Below, piece after piece: positions 19,261-30,385 of a stretch of 64,000 nt of DNA. Position 1 is the stretch's first letter, and the number at the start of each line of letters is the position of its first letter. The notes under the pieces were generated by a model that had not been told where the DNA came from, searched no databases, and saw only the letters and a list, made by a program, of their open reading frames with translations. The position numbers and the translations under genes were made by a program. Source of the DNA: Bettongia penicillata ogilbyi (Eukaryota > Chordata > Mammalia > Diprotodontia > Potoroidae); assembly GCA_023548195.1 (NCBI GenBank), contig JAJHZJ010000009.1, forward strand, positions 5,544,715 to 5,608,714. The letters run 5' to 3'.

Positions 19261-19819
19261 AGTCATGACACCCTGATGTAAATGACTCAGTTCTGTACCC
19301 GTCATGTGTGACTTATAGGCCTATTAGCTTGAATGCTGGTAAGCTAGCAAGATCTATTAAGTTGAGAATACATCAAAATCTCCAACAATGCAAAATCTCA
19401 AAATAACACTTTTTAACCAAACTCTATGCTATTTTTCTACTTGTCACATTTTTGATTGAGAATTTGAAAGTGTCGCTTAATGTGTATTGCATATATAGAA
19501 TAGCTTGGCTATTATGTGCCTTTAATCTATTCCTACTCTTTTTTCAGTACTGACATGACCTCTACTCCTTCCCTGTTAAAGGGTATCCCTCCCAGTTCTC
19601 TCCTTTTTCATGCTTTCTTTTCTTGACCAATATCGAGTGGGCCAATCTGAGCTTATCTTGCCTCTTAGCATATTTCTTTCTGAATGCTCATGTTGGTCTT
19701 TCTACTGTACCATTCTTTAAGCTGTTCATAGGATTTTTTGTTTGGATCCTATGTGTGTTGCCAGCCACTGCACAAACACATGTTCCTTTCTTCTTTGATG
19801 ACATATTTTCTTTATTTTG
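19261..19819. other. No recognised feature
   Basis: Intronic sequence without a recognised repeat; the 65-codon open frame at 19623 has no domain. Confidence 0.35.
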
Positions 19820-19821
19820 AA

Positions 19822-19925
19822 TCAATCAGCAAGCATGTAATAAGTAGATACCAGGCACTGTACCAAGCTCTGGGCATAAAAAGAAAAAAGAAAAAGAAAA
19901 AATTCCTTGAACTGACTTCCCGAAT
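19822..19925 (-). repeat. L2 3' end fragment
   Basis: AAGTAGATACCAGGCACTGTACCAAGCTCTGGGCATAAA in reverse L2 sense, followed by an A/G-rich run. Confidence 0.6.
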
Positions 19926-20244
19926 GTTGCTACTTAAAAGCATAATTTTTTAAAAGTCCCAGCAAGGGGGTACAATAAAGTTAATCAGCTAAAGGGAGAA
20001 AATAAGGAATATATTAGATTTATCCTTCTTCATTTCAGGTGTAACAGCACTGCTAAATAGCAACAGCAAAAAATTACATACAATTTCAGATTTACTAAAG
20101 ACCAAATCCTATCCCCATGAAACATAGGGATAAAGCCTTAAGTCTGTGGTTTCATTGGTATAAAGAATTCTCAAAAGAGGAAATTCCCGCTATCAATACA
20201 GAATGAATGGTATCTCTTCTGCAACTTAACAGTCTTGGAAGGTT

Positions 20245-20252
20245 GCCTAAAG
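20245..20252. repeat. Target-site duplication, left, of hAT element
   Basis: GCCTAAAG; a perfect copy lies at 20598-20605. Eight base pairs is the hAT signature. Confidence 0.85.
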
Positions 20253-20597
20253 CAGTGGTATCAAACTCAAACAGAAAAGGAAGCTAGTATACCTTCCATA
20301 AGGATCCCCGCTAGTTAAAATTATTATATTATTATTATTATATCAAATTATATTAAAATTATCTATGTTCTATTATATTTTATTTTGTATTTTATATTTT
20401 TGTATATTTATTATGACAATATATTGCAATTAATATATTTTTTACATATTTATATAGTTTGTGTTTTATATGTTTATATATTTTATTTTGCTAAATGTTT
20501 ACCAGTGACTAACTTACCTAATTACTAAATAATTTCCCAATTAATCTGGCTCCATTACTGTAGGGAGTGTTACAGAGCCTCACATTAGACACCTCTG
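20253..20597 (+). mobile_element. Non-autonomous hAT-type DNA transposon
   Basis: A 345 bp element with terminal inverted repeats: the left end CAGTGGTATCAAACTC pairs with the right end's reverse complement CAGAGGTGTC. The perfect 8 bp duplication GCCTAAAG bounds it. The middle is an A/T-only tract of about 150 bp, with no coding capacity. Confidence 0.8.
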
Positions 20598-20624
20598 GCC
20601 TAAAGCATTGAAAGGTCAAGTAAC

Positions 20625-20720
20625 TGACCAAAAATTCAACAGCCAATATGTGTCTGAGGTACGGCTTAAACCTAGATCTTCTGGTCCTTGAGGCTGCCTC
20701 TCTGCACTGTCCTTTAAGTA
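20625..20720 (-). repeat. MIR fragment
   Basis: AGGTCAAGTAACTGACC...CCTAGATCTTCTGGTCCTTGAGGCTGCC. Confidence 0.45.
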
Positions 20721-20819
20721 TAATTCCACTACATAGAACAAACCTGAAAAAATAAGGCTGTGTAAATCAAGCCTTCTACCATACTGATACGTTTTGACAA
20801 TATGTCAGTACTAAATGGG

Positions 20820-21075
20820 CACTTAGGTGGATAAACTGAGAGGTGATATGATGAAGTAAAGGAGTTGGCCTCATCATCATAAAAGACCTGGGTTTAAATC
20901 CTTCTCCTTTAGCACATTTTGGCCATGAGACCCTGGGCAAGTCACTAAATCTCTTCATGTTCCAAGCAACTGTCTAAGATTATAGAAGTTGTTGAACAGA
21001 TGCCAACCTGCATTGAGAGAAGGAATTTCCTCAACTTTGTATTTTCTATACCAAGGAAATATAGATCCATATCCC
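20820..21075 (+). repeat. MIR/THER-type SINE
   Basis: GTTTAAATCCTTCTCC...GAGACCCTGGGCAAGTCACTAAATCTC, then a tail (CAACTGTCTAAGATTATAGAAGTTG...CTATACCAAGGAAAT) shared with the copies at 38275 and 49010. Confidence 0.6.
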
Positions 21076-21294
21076 CTAAATTATTCAAAAATTGCTCATT
21101 CATGCATGATAACTCTCTTAAGCAGGATAATTGGCTAATGAGAACACCACCATTCCTGATCCAGAGAAAGTTTAGTATGAGTTGGCCTATAAGATGGGTT
21201 TCCTCCATAATAGAAAACATTCCTGATTTTGAAAAATGGCGTTAAGAGCAATGTAAGTTTTCCTGACATCTCCTTTACAACCACTGGCATAATG

Positions 21295-21485
21295 GAGAGA
21301 ATGCTATATTTGGAGACAAAGAACCTAGAGTCAAATCTTGGTGCTTCCAGTATACCATCTGTATGATTTTCTTGGGCAAGTGACACATCTCTGGACTCAG
21401 TTTCTTCATTGGCAAGATGAGGGAGTTGGACTAGATTATTTCTAACATCTCTTTAACTTCTAAATCTATAAGTCTTAATGGATGT
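21295..21485 (+). repeat. MIR SINE fragment
   Basis: AGTCAAATCTTGGTGC...TTGGGCAAGTGACACATCTC...TGAGGGAGTTGGACTAGA. Confidence 0.6.
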
Positions 21486-21659
21486 TACATTTAACTAGAG
21501 GTCACTTAACAATCTGCACTGCAGAGGGAAACCAAAAGCTAGCAAAACTGATCTTTAAATAATCAACAAAGGATGTTACCAAGTCTATGGTGCAAAAAAA
21601 AACTCATTCACCTTAATCATGTAAATTCTCCCTATACCCACAGGGTTTTACTAATAATC

Positions 21660-21790
21660 TATTTAACCAATCAGCCAATCATCAAGTTGTTTATCAAGTA
21701 GCTACTAGGTACAGTAGAGACACAAGTACAAAAGAATCAGATAATCTCTACTTCCAAGGTACTTACCATCTAATCTGTTCCTCCTTTACA
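21660..21790 (-). repeat. L2 3' end fragment
   Basis: TATCAAGTAGCTACTAGGTACAGTAGAGACACAAGTACAAA in reverse L2 sense. Confidence 0.5.
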
Positions 21791-21869
21791 CAAAACTACT
21801 GAATTTGTTTATATGAGCCAAGATAACTTAAATGACTTAACTATGGTGTTCAAAGCATGTTCATATATT

Positions 21870-22010
21870 TAATTTGACCATTATAAGAACCCTGTATTAC
21901 TCTTGTTTTGCAAATGAAGAAACTGAAGCCTAGAGAATTTAAATGACACAACCAGTAAATCAGCTTCCAGATCAGAACTGAAGTATTCTGATTTGAAGGT
22001 GAGTGTTATT
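21870..22010 (-). repeat. MIR fragment
   Basis: TTTTGCAAATGAAGAAACTGAAGCC and AACCAGTAAATCAGCTTCCAG. Confidence 0.5.
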
Positions 22011-22489
22011 TACTCTGTTGGAGAAAGGGGCACATCTGCTAGAGGTAAGCACAATGACACCAATAAAGAGTGGCAGTTTACAAACTGATAATAATGGAAT
22101 AGGAAAACTTTAAAGGGTAGAGGAAGGAACTCAGAAAACACAGCTATATGGAGGTCATACCCCAATAGACTCAGAGGGTCATTATATAAAAAGGAGAATA
22201 AAATATTTATAATATTGATCCTAAGTTGTTAAGAAAAGATAAAGAATGTTCAATACACTCTGGTTAAGAAGAAAAGGAGATAAGAAAGCTATAATTAGGA
22301 AGACACATCAAAAATGACTAAAGAATTGCATGTAGGGAAACAAGTTTCAACCACCTGGAAAGTTCATTTATGTGGAACCCTTCATTCCACAGTGATGCCA
22401 GGGAAATGAAGAGTTAAGCCACTACATTTTTTAATCAGACCTATGATTTCATCACTGTAGAGGATACCAAAAAGAAACTACCTTTACTA

Positions 22490-22860
22490 ATGCAGACCAT
22501 CACCTCCTCTGCAGTTTAGAGACTCAGAGTTGACTGAAATACGGAGCAGTTAACAGACTTGCCCAAGGTCACACAAGCTGGTATCATCAGGAAGCACTAT
22601 TATCGTAACAGCTGATGATGATAATAATAGCTAACATTTACATATCACTTACTAGGTACCAACCATGATGCTTAAGAGTCTGACAATCACTATGTCCTCT
22701 GATTCTCACAACAACCTTAAAAGATAAGTGCTATTATTTTACAGAAAAGGAAACTGAGGCAAACAGAGGTTGGGTGACTTGCTCAGGGATACACAGCTAG
22801 GAAATGTCTGAGCCTGAATTTGAATTAAGATCTTCCTGACTCCAGACCCAGATCTCTAAA
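22490..22860 (-). repeat. Two MIR copies in tandem
   Basis: A partial copy at 22520-22610 (GACTTGCCCAAGGTCACACAAGC) and a nearly complete one at 22618-22858 (AATAGCTAACATTTACATATC...AAAAGGAAACTGAGGC...TTCCTGACTCCAGACCC). Confidence 0.65.
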
Positions 22861-22861
22861 C

Positions 22862-23890
22862 ACCTCCATCATCAACAAGCATTTACTATACACCTACTAC
22901 ATGCCAAGCCCTGTTAAGGACTAGGGATACAAAGAAAAGATAATAAGGTGGTCCCCAACCTCAAGGAGCTCACATTCTAATAGGGGAAACAACATGCAGA
23001 CAACCATGTATATAAAAGATATCTAAAGTATAAATAAGAGGTAATCAGAAGGAAAGCACTAATATAGGGTTGGGGCAGATGGAAGGGGTGATAGGTTAAG
23101 GGCCTCCCACAGAAAACAGAAGTTGAGCTGTTCCTAAAAAAAGCCAAGAGCCAGAGGTGACAAGGAGAGCATTCTAGACATGGGGGACAGCCCGTGAAAA
23201 AGGTACAAAATTGGGAGATCATTAGCAACATAATATGCCATAGTCACTGGATCCCAGAGGGCACAGAAGAAAGTTAAGTCTTAAGAAGACTGGAAAGGTA
23301 GAAAACGGTCAGGTATAAAGGGCTTGGAAAGAAAAAACAACAGATTTTATATTTTCTCTGGTGGATAACAGGGAGCTACTGGAGTTTACTGAAGGAGGGA
23401 AAGAAGGGAAGGTTATAAACTTGTGCTTTAGGAAGATCACTTTGGCATCTGAGTGCCAAAAATTGAGTAGGAAAAAAACAAAGATACCAGTCAGGAGACT
23501 AAGGGGTGATGAGGGACTACACCAGGGTAGCAATTGTGTGAGTGGAGGAAAGGGAACATATTATATGAGAGATGCTATAAAGGTAAAAACAAGATCCAGT
23601 AATAGAGTGGATATGAGGGAAGGGGGGAAGTGCAAGAGAGGAGTTGAGGACACTACTGAAGTTAGAGGTCGGAGTTGCTAAGAAGATAGTAGGAGCAGGG
23701 AGGAAGATAGCAGTTGTGTCTTGGACATGTTGAGTGTGAGAAGGCTAAAACACATTCACTTGAGACTGAAAGTCAGAGGAGAGGCTGAATAAATAGATCT
23801 GAGCATCATTCACACTGAAGAGATGATGAAATCCATGGAAACAGGACTTGAAATCAGGTCTTCCTAACTCTGAGATCAGCTCTCTATCCA
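22862..23890 (-). mobile_element. L2 LINE, about 1 kb of 3' part
   Basis: It starts with the reverse 3' terminus (CATTTACTATACACCTACTACATGCCAAGCCCTG), then CTCAAGGAGCTCACATTCTAATAGGGG, GAGAGCATTCTAGACATGGGGGACAGCC, AAGAAGACTGGAAAGGTAG and GAGCTACTGGAGTTTACTGA in the order of an antisense L2. It ends near GATGATGAAATCCATGG. Many stops: no coding capacity. Confidence 0.75.
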
Positions 23891-23994
23891 TTTAAAACAA
23901 ATTAAAGCTTTGTTTATATAATATATACAAATCAGTAGAGCTATGATGAATATTCTGCTTCCAAACACCTTAATAATTATTTGTGTGAAAATCT

Positions 23995-24135
23995 ACCCCT
24001 GAAAGATCAAACTACAATATAAACTGCTTTGAGAACAGAGGCTACTCCACTTGTGCCTTTTGGGTTATCCCTTGCATCTAGCACAATGCTTCGCTTATAG
24101 CAATCACTTTTTAAATGGTTATGTAATTGAATTGA
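23995..24135 (+). repeat. L2 3' end
   Basis: GAACAGAGGCTACTCCACTTGTGCC...CATCTAGCACAATGCTTCGC. Confidence 0.5.
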
Positions 24136-24224
24136 CTTAAATCTACCAGATCAAAATGTAGCAATTCAGCATGGCCATTAAGATGTCAAGATATATCAGA
24201 TCAAGTGTCAGGTATCAGATCAAT

Positions 24225-24485
24225 ATCATTGCTGTTCCGTCGTTTTTCAATTGTGTCCAACTCATGATGTCTTGGGGGTTGTCTTGGTAAAGATACTGGA
24301 GTGATTTGCCAATTCCTTCTCTAGCTCATTTTACAGATGAAGAAACTGAGGCAAACAGGGTTAGGTGACTTTCCCAGGTCATTTACTTACAGCTGGTAAG
24401 TATGTGAGGCTGGGTTTGAACTCAGAAAGATGAGTTTTCCTGATCAGGCTCTGCACTCTACCCACCATACCTCCTAGCTGCCTAG
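24225..24485 (-). mobile_element. RTE-tailed CORE SINE (MAR1-like)
   Basis: CAATTGTGTCCAACTCATGATG, TACTGGAGTGATTTGCCAATTCC, TTTTACAGATGAAGAAACTGAGGC and TCCTAGCTGCC, the full order from tail to head in reverse. Confidence 0.8.
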
Positions 24486-24699
24486 GTCAGTATCAGGGAT
24501 AGGTTTATTCCCTAGATATGATCAACAATAGTAAATGAAAACCATTTTAAAAAGTACTAAATGTTTAGAAATCACATGTCTCTATTATACCAGGTTCACC
24601 CTCTCCCCACAAAAAAAAAAATTAAGCATTTTACAGGACTTCCTAGAAGTACTGAAGGCTAAGTATATACTAGCCCTTCTTCCATACTCTTGGTTGACT

Positions 24700-25100
24700 G
24701 CTGGTGAAGGCATCTTTGTTGTTGCTGTAATTGCCTGGCTGGGTCCCTGCCTCCCAGCAAGGATCTGACAGACCTCTTGGGGCTGTGTCTACAATAACCC
24801 CTGATCACAGGGCAGATCTGCCTGGCTAAATGACTGGTTTATCAAACTTTCATCTGAGGCGGTCCCCTCAAGGACTGATGGCATGACCCTTATTGACTTT
24901 TATTCTTTGAATCAGAGCAGCCCTGCTGTCAGCCTCGGTGCAGAAAGTTAAAGATCATAATTCTGATTAATTTAGCTGCAGATCTATGACCCTCAAAAGT
25001 TACAGCAGGAGACATTTCAGATAGTAAGCTGTGTCATAAATAACCCTCTCACTACAACACCCCATGCTATCCATTATAATCATGTCCTTGATGTTTTTAC
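24700..25100. promoter_or_regulatory. Low-repeat stretch, possible conserved non-coding element
   Basis: About 400 bp with no recognised repeat and complex sequence, including TTCTGATTAATTTAGCTGCAG and GTGTCATAAATAACCC. It lies in intron 4, 2.3-2.7 kb past exon 4. Function is inferred only. Confidence 0.22.
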
Positions 25101-25499
25101 TTGCAGGAAGAAAAGGAGATTAGACATCTGCTTTATATTTGGATTTTTGAATAGCCCACATATAAAACAAATGTGGGTAGGACTTACAGGTTCTCCATTT
25201 ACAAACAGAACTCAGGACCCTTTAAAGAAAATAAGCAAAAAAAAAGCTAGGATCTGGATAAAATTGAGTATGGTATTTATTCTTGTTCTGGATTTCACAA
25301 CTGATTCCCATTCAGTAGTTAAAATAAAAAAAACAGAGAAACCATAATTTGGTTCTAGTTTTTCTTCAATGCCCCAAACCCTCCTGGTCATTGGTCTTTG
25401 TTGAGAAGGAAGGAGAACAACTTCTCTGACTCTATCCATCATAAATGAGTACATAGGGTGAATTCAAACAGGCAATGATATCTTACCATCATAGGATAC
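25101..25499. other. No recognised feature
   Basis: Intronic sequence; nothing assigned. Confidence 0.35.
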
Positions 25500-25850
25500 C
25501 ATCATCCTCAATTCAATATGACAAATATTTATTATGTGTAAGGTACTGTTCATATACTTGTTCTTAAATTCAGGATAAGAGAAATATATTTTTTAAAAGG
25601 ATATACATTCCTCATCCTTTAGCAGCATGAATTCTCTTAGGAAAGAAAAGACATGTACAGAAATAGGTATGATCCAAGGCTTAATGTCTCATGTCAGTTA
25701 CAGAGACAATAGGAAACCACTGGAGATACTTTGGCAGCTATGTAGAAGAAAGATTCAAAAAAGTGTAGATTCAAGTCAGGAAGATCAACTTAGCAGGCTA
25801 TTACAATAGCCTAGAAATGATTGGATGAGGGCTATTGTGGCCATGGAGCC
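25500..25850 (-). repeat. L2 LINE fragment, antisense
   Basis: TATTTATTATGTGTAAGGTACTG (3' terminus in reverse) and, further on, AATAGGAAACCACTGGAGATAC and AGGCTATTACAATAGCC, matching internal parts of antisense L2 such as 22862-23890. Confidence 0.55.
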
Positions 25851-25859
25851 ATCTGACTT

Positions 25860-26030
25860 ACCAGCTCAGAAAAGACCCAAAGTTCCCTATTATCTCTGGA
25901 ATCAAATGCAAACTTCTCTCTTTGGTATTTAAAGTACTTCACCACCTGACTCCAACCTACCTTTCTATCCTTATTATTATGTAATGCCACTTCATAAATT
26001 GGTCTCAGTCCTCTCCAGGCTTCACTCCAG
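25860..26030 (+). repeat. L2 LINE fragment, sense
   Basis: TGGAATCAAATGCAAACTTCTC...TTTAAAGTACTTCACCACCTGACTCCAACCTACC. It lies back to back with the antisense L2 piece to its left. Confidence 0.6.
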
Positions 26031-26039
26031 ACATTTTCT

Positions 26040-26135
26040 TTTGAGGGGTAAAGGGGAAGAGAGTTGTTTTTGCTTTTTGCAAGGCAATCTGGGTTAAGTA
26101 ACTTGATAGCTAGCAAGTGTCAAGTGTCTGAGGCC
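26040..26135 (-). repeat. SINE fragment
   Basis: GCAAGGCAATCTGGGTTAAGTAACTTG and GTGTCAAGTGTCTGAGGCC resemble the core of the (AC)n SINE family in reverse. Confidence 0.4.
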
Positions 26136-26329
26136 GCAGACTTTTTCTAAGATGCTTCTCCTCTCTCTCTTTTTCAGATTTCTTTTATGCACTGCCTTTC
26201 CCTATAGAAGGCCAAGGAGAAAAGGTGGGAAAATAATGTCAATGGGAAAGCTGGTACAAGAGTCGGGGGAGCAATATGATACTTTGGGAGCAACTCAGAT
26301 CCTAACTCAGATTCAAAAATAATCTTCAC

Positions 26330-27012
26330 TAGCTGTAAACTGATCCAATTACTCTAGAGAGCAATTTGGAACTGCGCCCAAAGAGCTATAAAACCGTGCA
26401 TACATACCCTTTGACCCAGTAATATCACAACTAGGTCTGTACCCCAAAAAGAACAAAGAAAAAGGACCAACATGTACAAAAATATGTATAGCAGCTCTTT
26501 TTTGTGGTGGCAAAGAATTGGAAATTGAGGGGATGCCCACCAATGGGGAATGGCTGAACAAGCTATGGAATACTATTGTGCTATAAGAAATGACAAGTAG
26601 GATGGCTAAAGAAAACCAGGGAAGATTTACATGAACTGATGCAACATGAAGTAAGCAGAACCAGAACACTGTACACAGTAACAGCAATACTGTATGATGG
26701 TCAACTGTGAAAGACTTAACTATCCCAATCAATACAATGATACATGATAATTCAGAAGAATTTATGATGAAAAATGCTATCCATCTCCACAGAAGGAACC
26801 AATGGAGTCTGAATGTAGATTTTCACTTTATTTTTCTTGCTTTTGCTTTCTGCAACACAGATAATACGGAAACAGGTTTTGCATGATTTTGCAAGTATAA
26901 TTAACATCACATTTCTTGCCTTCTCAAGGGGTGGGAGAGAAGTTGGAAGGAGGAAAAGAATTCAAAACTCAAATTTTTTTTAAATGAATGTCAAAAATAA
27001 ATAAACAAGTAA
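26330..27012 (+). mobile_element. L1 LINE, end of ORF2 and 3' UTR
   Basis: TACCCTTTGACCCAGTAATATC...TCTGTACCCCAAAAAGAACAAAG encodes the conserved C-terminal region of L1 ORF2, followed by GGTGGCAAAGAATTGGAAATTG, GCTATAAGAAATGACAAG and a 3' UTR ending AATGAATGTCAAAAATAAATAAAC. It is 5'-truncated. It lies 418 bp from exon 4 and is antisense to CHRNA7. Confidence 0.85.
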
Positions 27013-27429
27013 TTTTTAATAAAAGCTCCACCGATCAATTATTTATCAATTACATGTAAAATCATTTTTAAAACTTACTTTCAAATGCCAAAGATGCTTA
27101 TTATGGTGCCTGGTATGCACTAAAAATAGTACCTTACACCTTTCAGATACAGACCTGAAAGTCTTGCTAGCTCTGAAACAGCATCTCCTTTGAAATAAAT
27201 GGTAGTTTTATGAGGATGAGAAAAATGATATGGGATTAAATAGATTCCCTGAAGCCACGTACCAAGTAGGCAAGAAGTGGTTCAAAACATCAGGAAATCT
27301 CTGCAAGATTTATTCTTTGGCTTATAAATCAGTTCTAGAACATACAGACACTGAATAATTTCTAATACAAAGCTAATGTACAAGCACAAAAAAAAAAAAA
27401 TAATGTTTCCTTTGCTCCCAGTGTGCTTA

Positions 27430-27576
<147 letters not shown>

Positions 27577-27879
27577 TTATTTGTTCATATTCCTTGTAAG
27601 AGGTGCCCAAACTCCAAATCAATGGAAGCTGCTTCTATTCCATTACAAATATTATTTATTTAGCTACTATCAGTGAAATGTTGGGAAAGTAGGCCCTCAA
27701 TAAGCATCTGCTAATTTTTTTTGCACCATGCCTGTGATTTCTTCCATGTTATAGAGAACTCCCAATGAGGAGACTTCTCTGATCAATGAATATTGCCACC
27801 TACTCTGCAACTTACAGTCTTAAAGAGTTTCTTGGGGGCATCCTTGGACTTGCCCAGAACCATACATTCAGTATGTGTT

Positions 27880-27956
27880 TGTGAGCTCTTTGAGGGCAGG
27901 GGTTAATCTTTTGCCTCTCTTTGTATCACTAATGCTTAGTACAGTGCCTGTAATAT
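27880..27956 (+). repeat. L2 3' end, left half
   Basis: GTGAGCTCTTTGAGGGCAGGGG...TGCTTAGTACAGTGCCTG. The L2 end resumes at 28388 with TGCCTGGCACATAGTAGG. Confidence 0.7.
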
Positions 27957-28152
27957 TATAGCAGATCATTTTTATGGTGGCAAAAAATTGGAAATTGAGG
28001 GGATGCCCATTCAATAGGGAATGGCTGAACAAGCTGTGGTATAGAATTGTGATGAAATACTATTGTGCTATAAGAAATGACAAGTAGGATGGCTTCAGAA
28101 AAACCTGGGAAGATTTATATAAACTGATGCAAAATGAAGTAAGCAGAACCAT
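27957..28152 (+). mobile_element. L1 3' fragment
   Basis: Matches 26500-26680 of the other L1 closely (GGAAATTGAGGGGATGCCCA, GAATGGCTGAACAAGCTGTGG, TGAAGTAAGCAGAACC). It runs directly into the SINE at 28153. Confidence 0.8.
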
Positions 28153-28384
28153 GAGTCATTTCAATTGTATCCAACTCTTTGTGACCTGATTTGGGATTGT
28201 CTTGGCAAAGATACTGGGATGCTTAGCCATTTCCTTCTCTAGTTCATTTTATAGATGAGGAAACTGGGGCAAAGAGGGTTAAGTGACTTGCCCAGGATCA
28301 CACAACTAGAAAATGTCTGAGACTGGATTTAAACTCAAGTCTTCCTGATTCCAGGCCCAGTGTTCCATCCACCAAACCTATGTA
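28153..28384 (-). mobile_element. RTE-tailed CORE SINE (MAR1-like)
   Basis: TCAATTGTATCCAACTCTTTGTGACC...CTTGGCAAAGATACTGGG...CTTGCCCAGGATCACACAAC. Head end degraded. Confidence 0.75.
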
Positions 28385-28387
28385 CCT

Positions 28388-28510
28388 ATGCCTGGCACAT
28401 AGTAGGTACTAAATAAATATTTGTTGGTTGATCGAATTATCAAAGGCAGGACTTGAGTTCAGATCTTTTAGACTCTGAATTCAGCTTTCTACCCATCATG
28501 CCATGACGGG
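28388..28510 (+). repeat. L2 3' end, right half, and a MIR scrap
   Basis: TGCCTGGCACATAGTAGGTACTAAATAAATATTTG, then an antisense MIR head scrap (GACTTGAGTTCAGATC). Confidence 0.6.
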
Positions 28511-29071
28511 TCTCTTAGCAAAGTAGTTACTGGTTAAATTGTGAGTCCCCAAGGAAGCTTTACTAAGTTTTCAGTCCCTCCTTTTAAGCTCCTCCCTTCC
28601 CAGAAACAACCTTGCCTTACATCCTCATGGTTTCTTTACTCTTAATGGTACCTACATAATTCAAAAGATACTTGAACACTAGCTACTTCTATGTCCATTC
28701 CATATTTCATCCTTAAATGATTGTAGATAAAGTGCTTGCATTTGGGGTGGGGATCAGGGAGACAAAAGATTAACCAGGAAAAGGATTCCAGATCTTCATA
28801 AATAAGCACACCTTTTCTCATTTACTGTGTTTTCATAGAACTGGAACCCAGTGGAGATAATCCATCTCAAGTCAATTACTTATCATGATTATAAAAAAAA
28901 ATCAGGATTCTAATGAAAATTGAGAAATAGGCCTTCAGAGACCCTAGCATGGTGTTAAAGAAAAACTGAAGGCAAATTTCTGCCTCTTTTCCATATTTCC
29001 TTTTATCCACAGGATCTGAGTCTATAAAATTCATTGAGACAGGGATCCCAAATCCAGAGACCTGTATTTGT
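28511..29071. other. No recognised feature
   Basis: Intronic sequence; nothing assigned. Confidence 0.35.
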
Positions 29072-29084
29072 CCCTATAAGCATC

Positions 29085-29400
29085 CAATGTGTGTGTTCAT
29101 CCTTCACTGCAGAAGAAGACCATGCTATCAGAGAAATAATGACATGACTTGCACTTGACTTTGTTTTGAGTGAGAGAGGGCTGTGCAGGTCACCAGCCTC
29201 ACTGCTCCTCAAGAGCCACTTGAATCCAGTAACCAGATATTCATCAGAATGACTAGAGAAAACCCCAGGATGAGTCAATTGAGGTTAAGTGACTTGCCCA
29301 AGGTCACCCAGCTAATGAGTGTCAAGTGTCTGAGGTGAGATTTGAACTCAGGTCCTCCTGACTCTTGCACTGGTGTCTATCCAATGCACCATCTAGCTGC
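29085..29400 (-). mobile_element. tRNA-derived SINE with (AC)n end
   Basis: A reverse copy of the family at 11621 and 34977: TGTGTGTTCATCCTTCACTGC, then GGGCTGTGCAGGTCACCAGCC, core and head ending ATCTAGCTGC. Flanks CCCTATAAGCATC (29072-29084) and CCTTATAAGGATC (29401-29413) agree at 11 of 13, a decayed target duplication. Confidence 0.8.
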
Positions 29401-29479
29401 CCTTATAAGGATCTCTAAGTGAGCTGCTGTCACCAGTCTCCCATCTCCAATTTTCCAGGGCCCTTATCAAATAAGTGGG

Positions 29480-30060
29480 AACAGCTGGAACTTTGTTTCT
29501 CATTCTGCTCAGGGCCCTTAATACCAGCGACCTCTTCTCTTTCCTCTCCGTTCACACTCCCTCACTACACCCTCCACTATCTTTTATCTAAAGAGAAAAG
29601 CAAACACAGCTACTTCCTCAAAGGTTGGAGATCCCATTATACAAAATTACTAAACTATAATGAGAGTGTTTCAGGATGGGGACTCTTTAATGACAAGTTT
29701 CCACACATTCTCCATCAGATTAATCATGCAGCAATATTAATCGCTCATTTGCATGGTTCAAAACAATGAATTTTCCACGCCTAGCTCAGTTTTATGGATA
29801 TATGAACATGGCATATGTGCATTTGTTGCGGGCAAGCTGCCTGACATCTCTTATAGCTAATGAGATAGAGAACGGCTACAGGGTTTGGGCAAGTGGACAT
29901 TCTAGGAAAACCTGAACATTTTCAAGAAAATGCAAATACTTTTAATGACTGGCTCGATTTCAATAAATTCTCCACCCTCATATGCCTCTTCCTCCAGCCA
30001 GTCAAAATTTTCAACTGTGATGGAAACAATTCAGATAAAATATGAGACACTAGATTGAAG
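29480..30060. promoter_or_regulatory. Low-repeat stretch with two octamer motifs, possible enhancer
   Basis: About 580 bp free of recognised repeats, 2.0-2.5 kb upstream of exon 4 within intron 3. It contains ATTTGCAT at 29747-29754 and ATGCAAAT at 29930-29937 (the same POU-domain octamer in both orientations), plus TAATCATGCAGCAATATTAATCG next to the first. The grouping suggests a neural or developmental enhancer; this is inference. Confidence 0.3.
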
Positions 30061-30079
30061 GCTAAATCTAGTCAGACTG

Positions 30080-30250
30080 AGCTAGAAGTTAAAAGATCTC
30101 AATTCTACCTGAACTCTGCCACTAGGTAGGTATGATAAGCTCAGAGAAGTAATCCGACTTCTCTGCACTTCATTTTCCCTTCTGTTAAATGGGGATAAGA
30201 ATTCCCCTCTTCGCTATGTAAGAAAAGCACTATAAAGACAAAATAAAATA
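30080..30250 (+). repeat. MIR fragment
   Basis: CTGAACTCTGCCACTAGGTAGG...CTTCATTTTCCCTTCTGTTAAATGGGGATAAG. Confidence 0.6.
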
Positions 30251-30385
30251 ATAGTTATAAAGAATTAGAATAATTAGAAGCAATATTGCCTATATGACAT
30301 TATTTTATACATATTTAGGCCTGTTCTCTGTTTTGCTTTCAGAATATAATACAGTATTAGCATTAGAAGGGAAATTAGGCATAAA

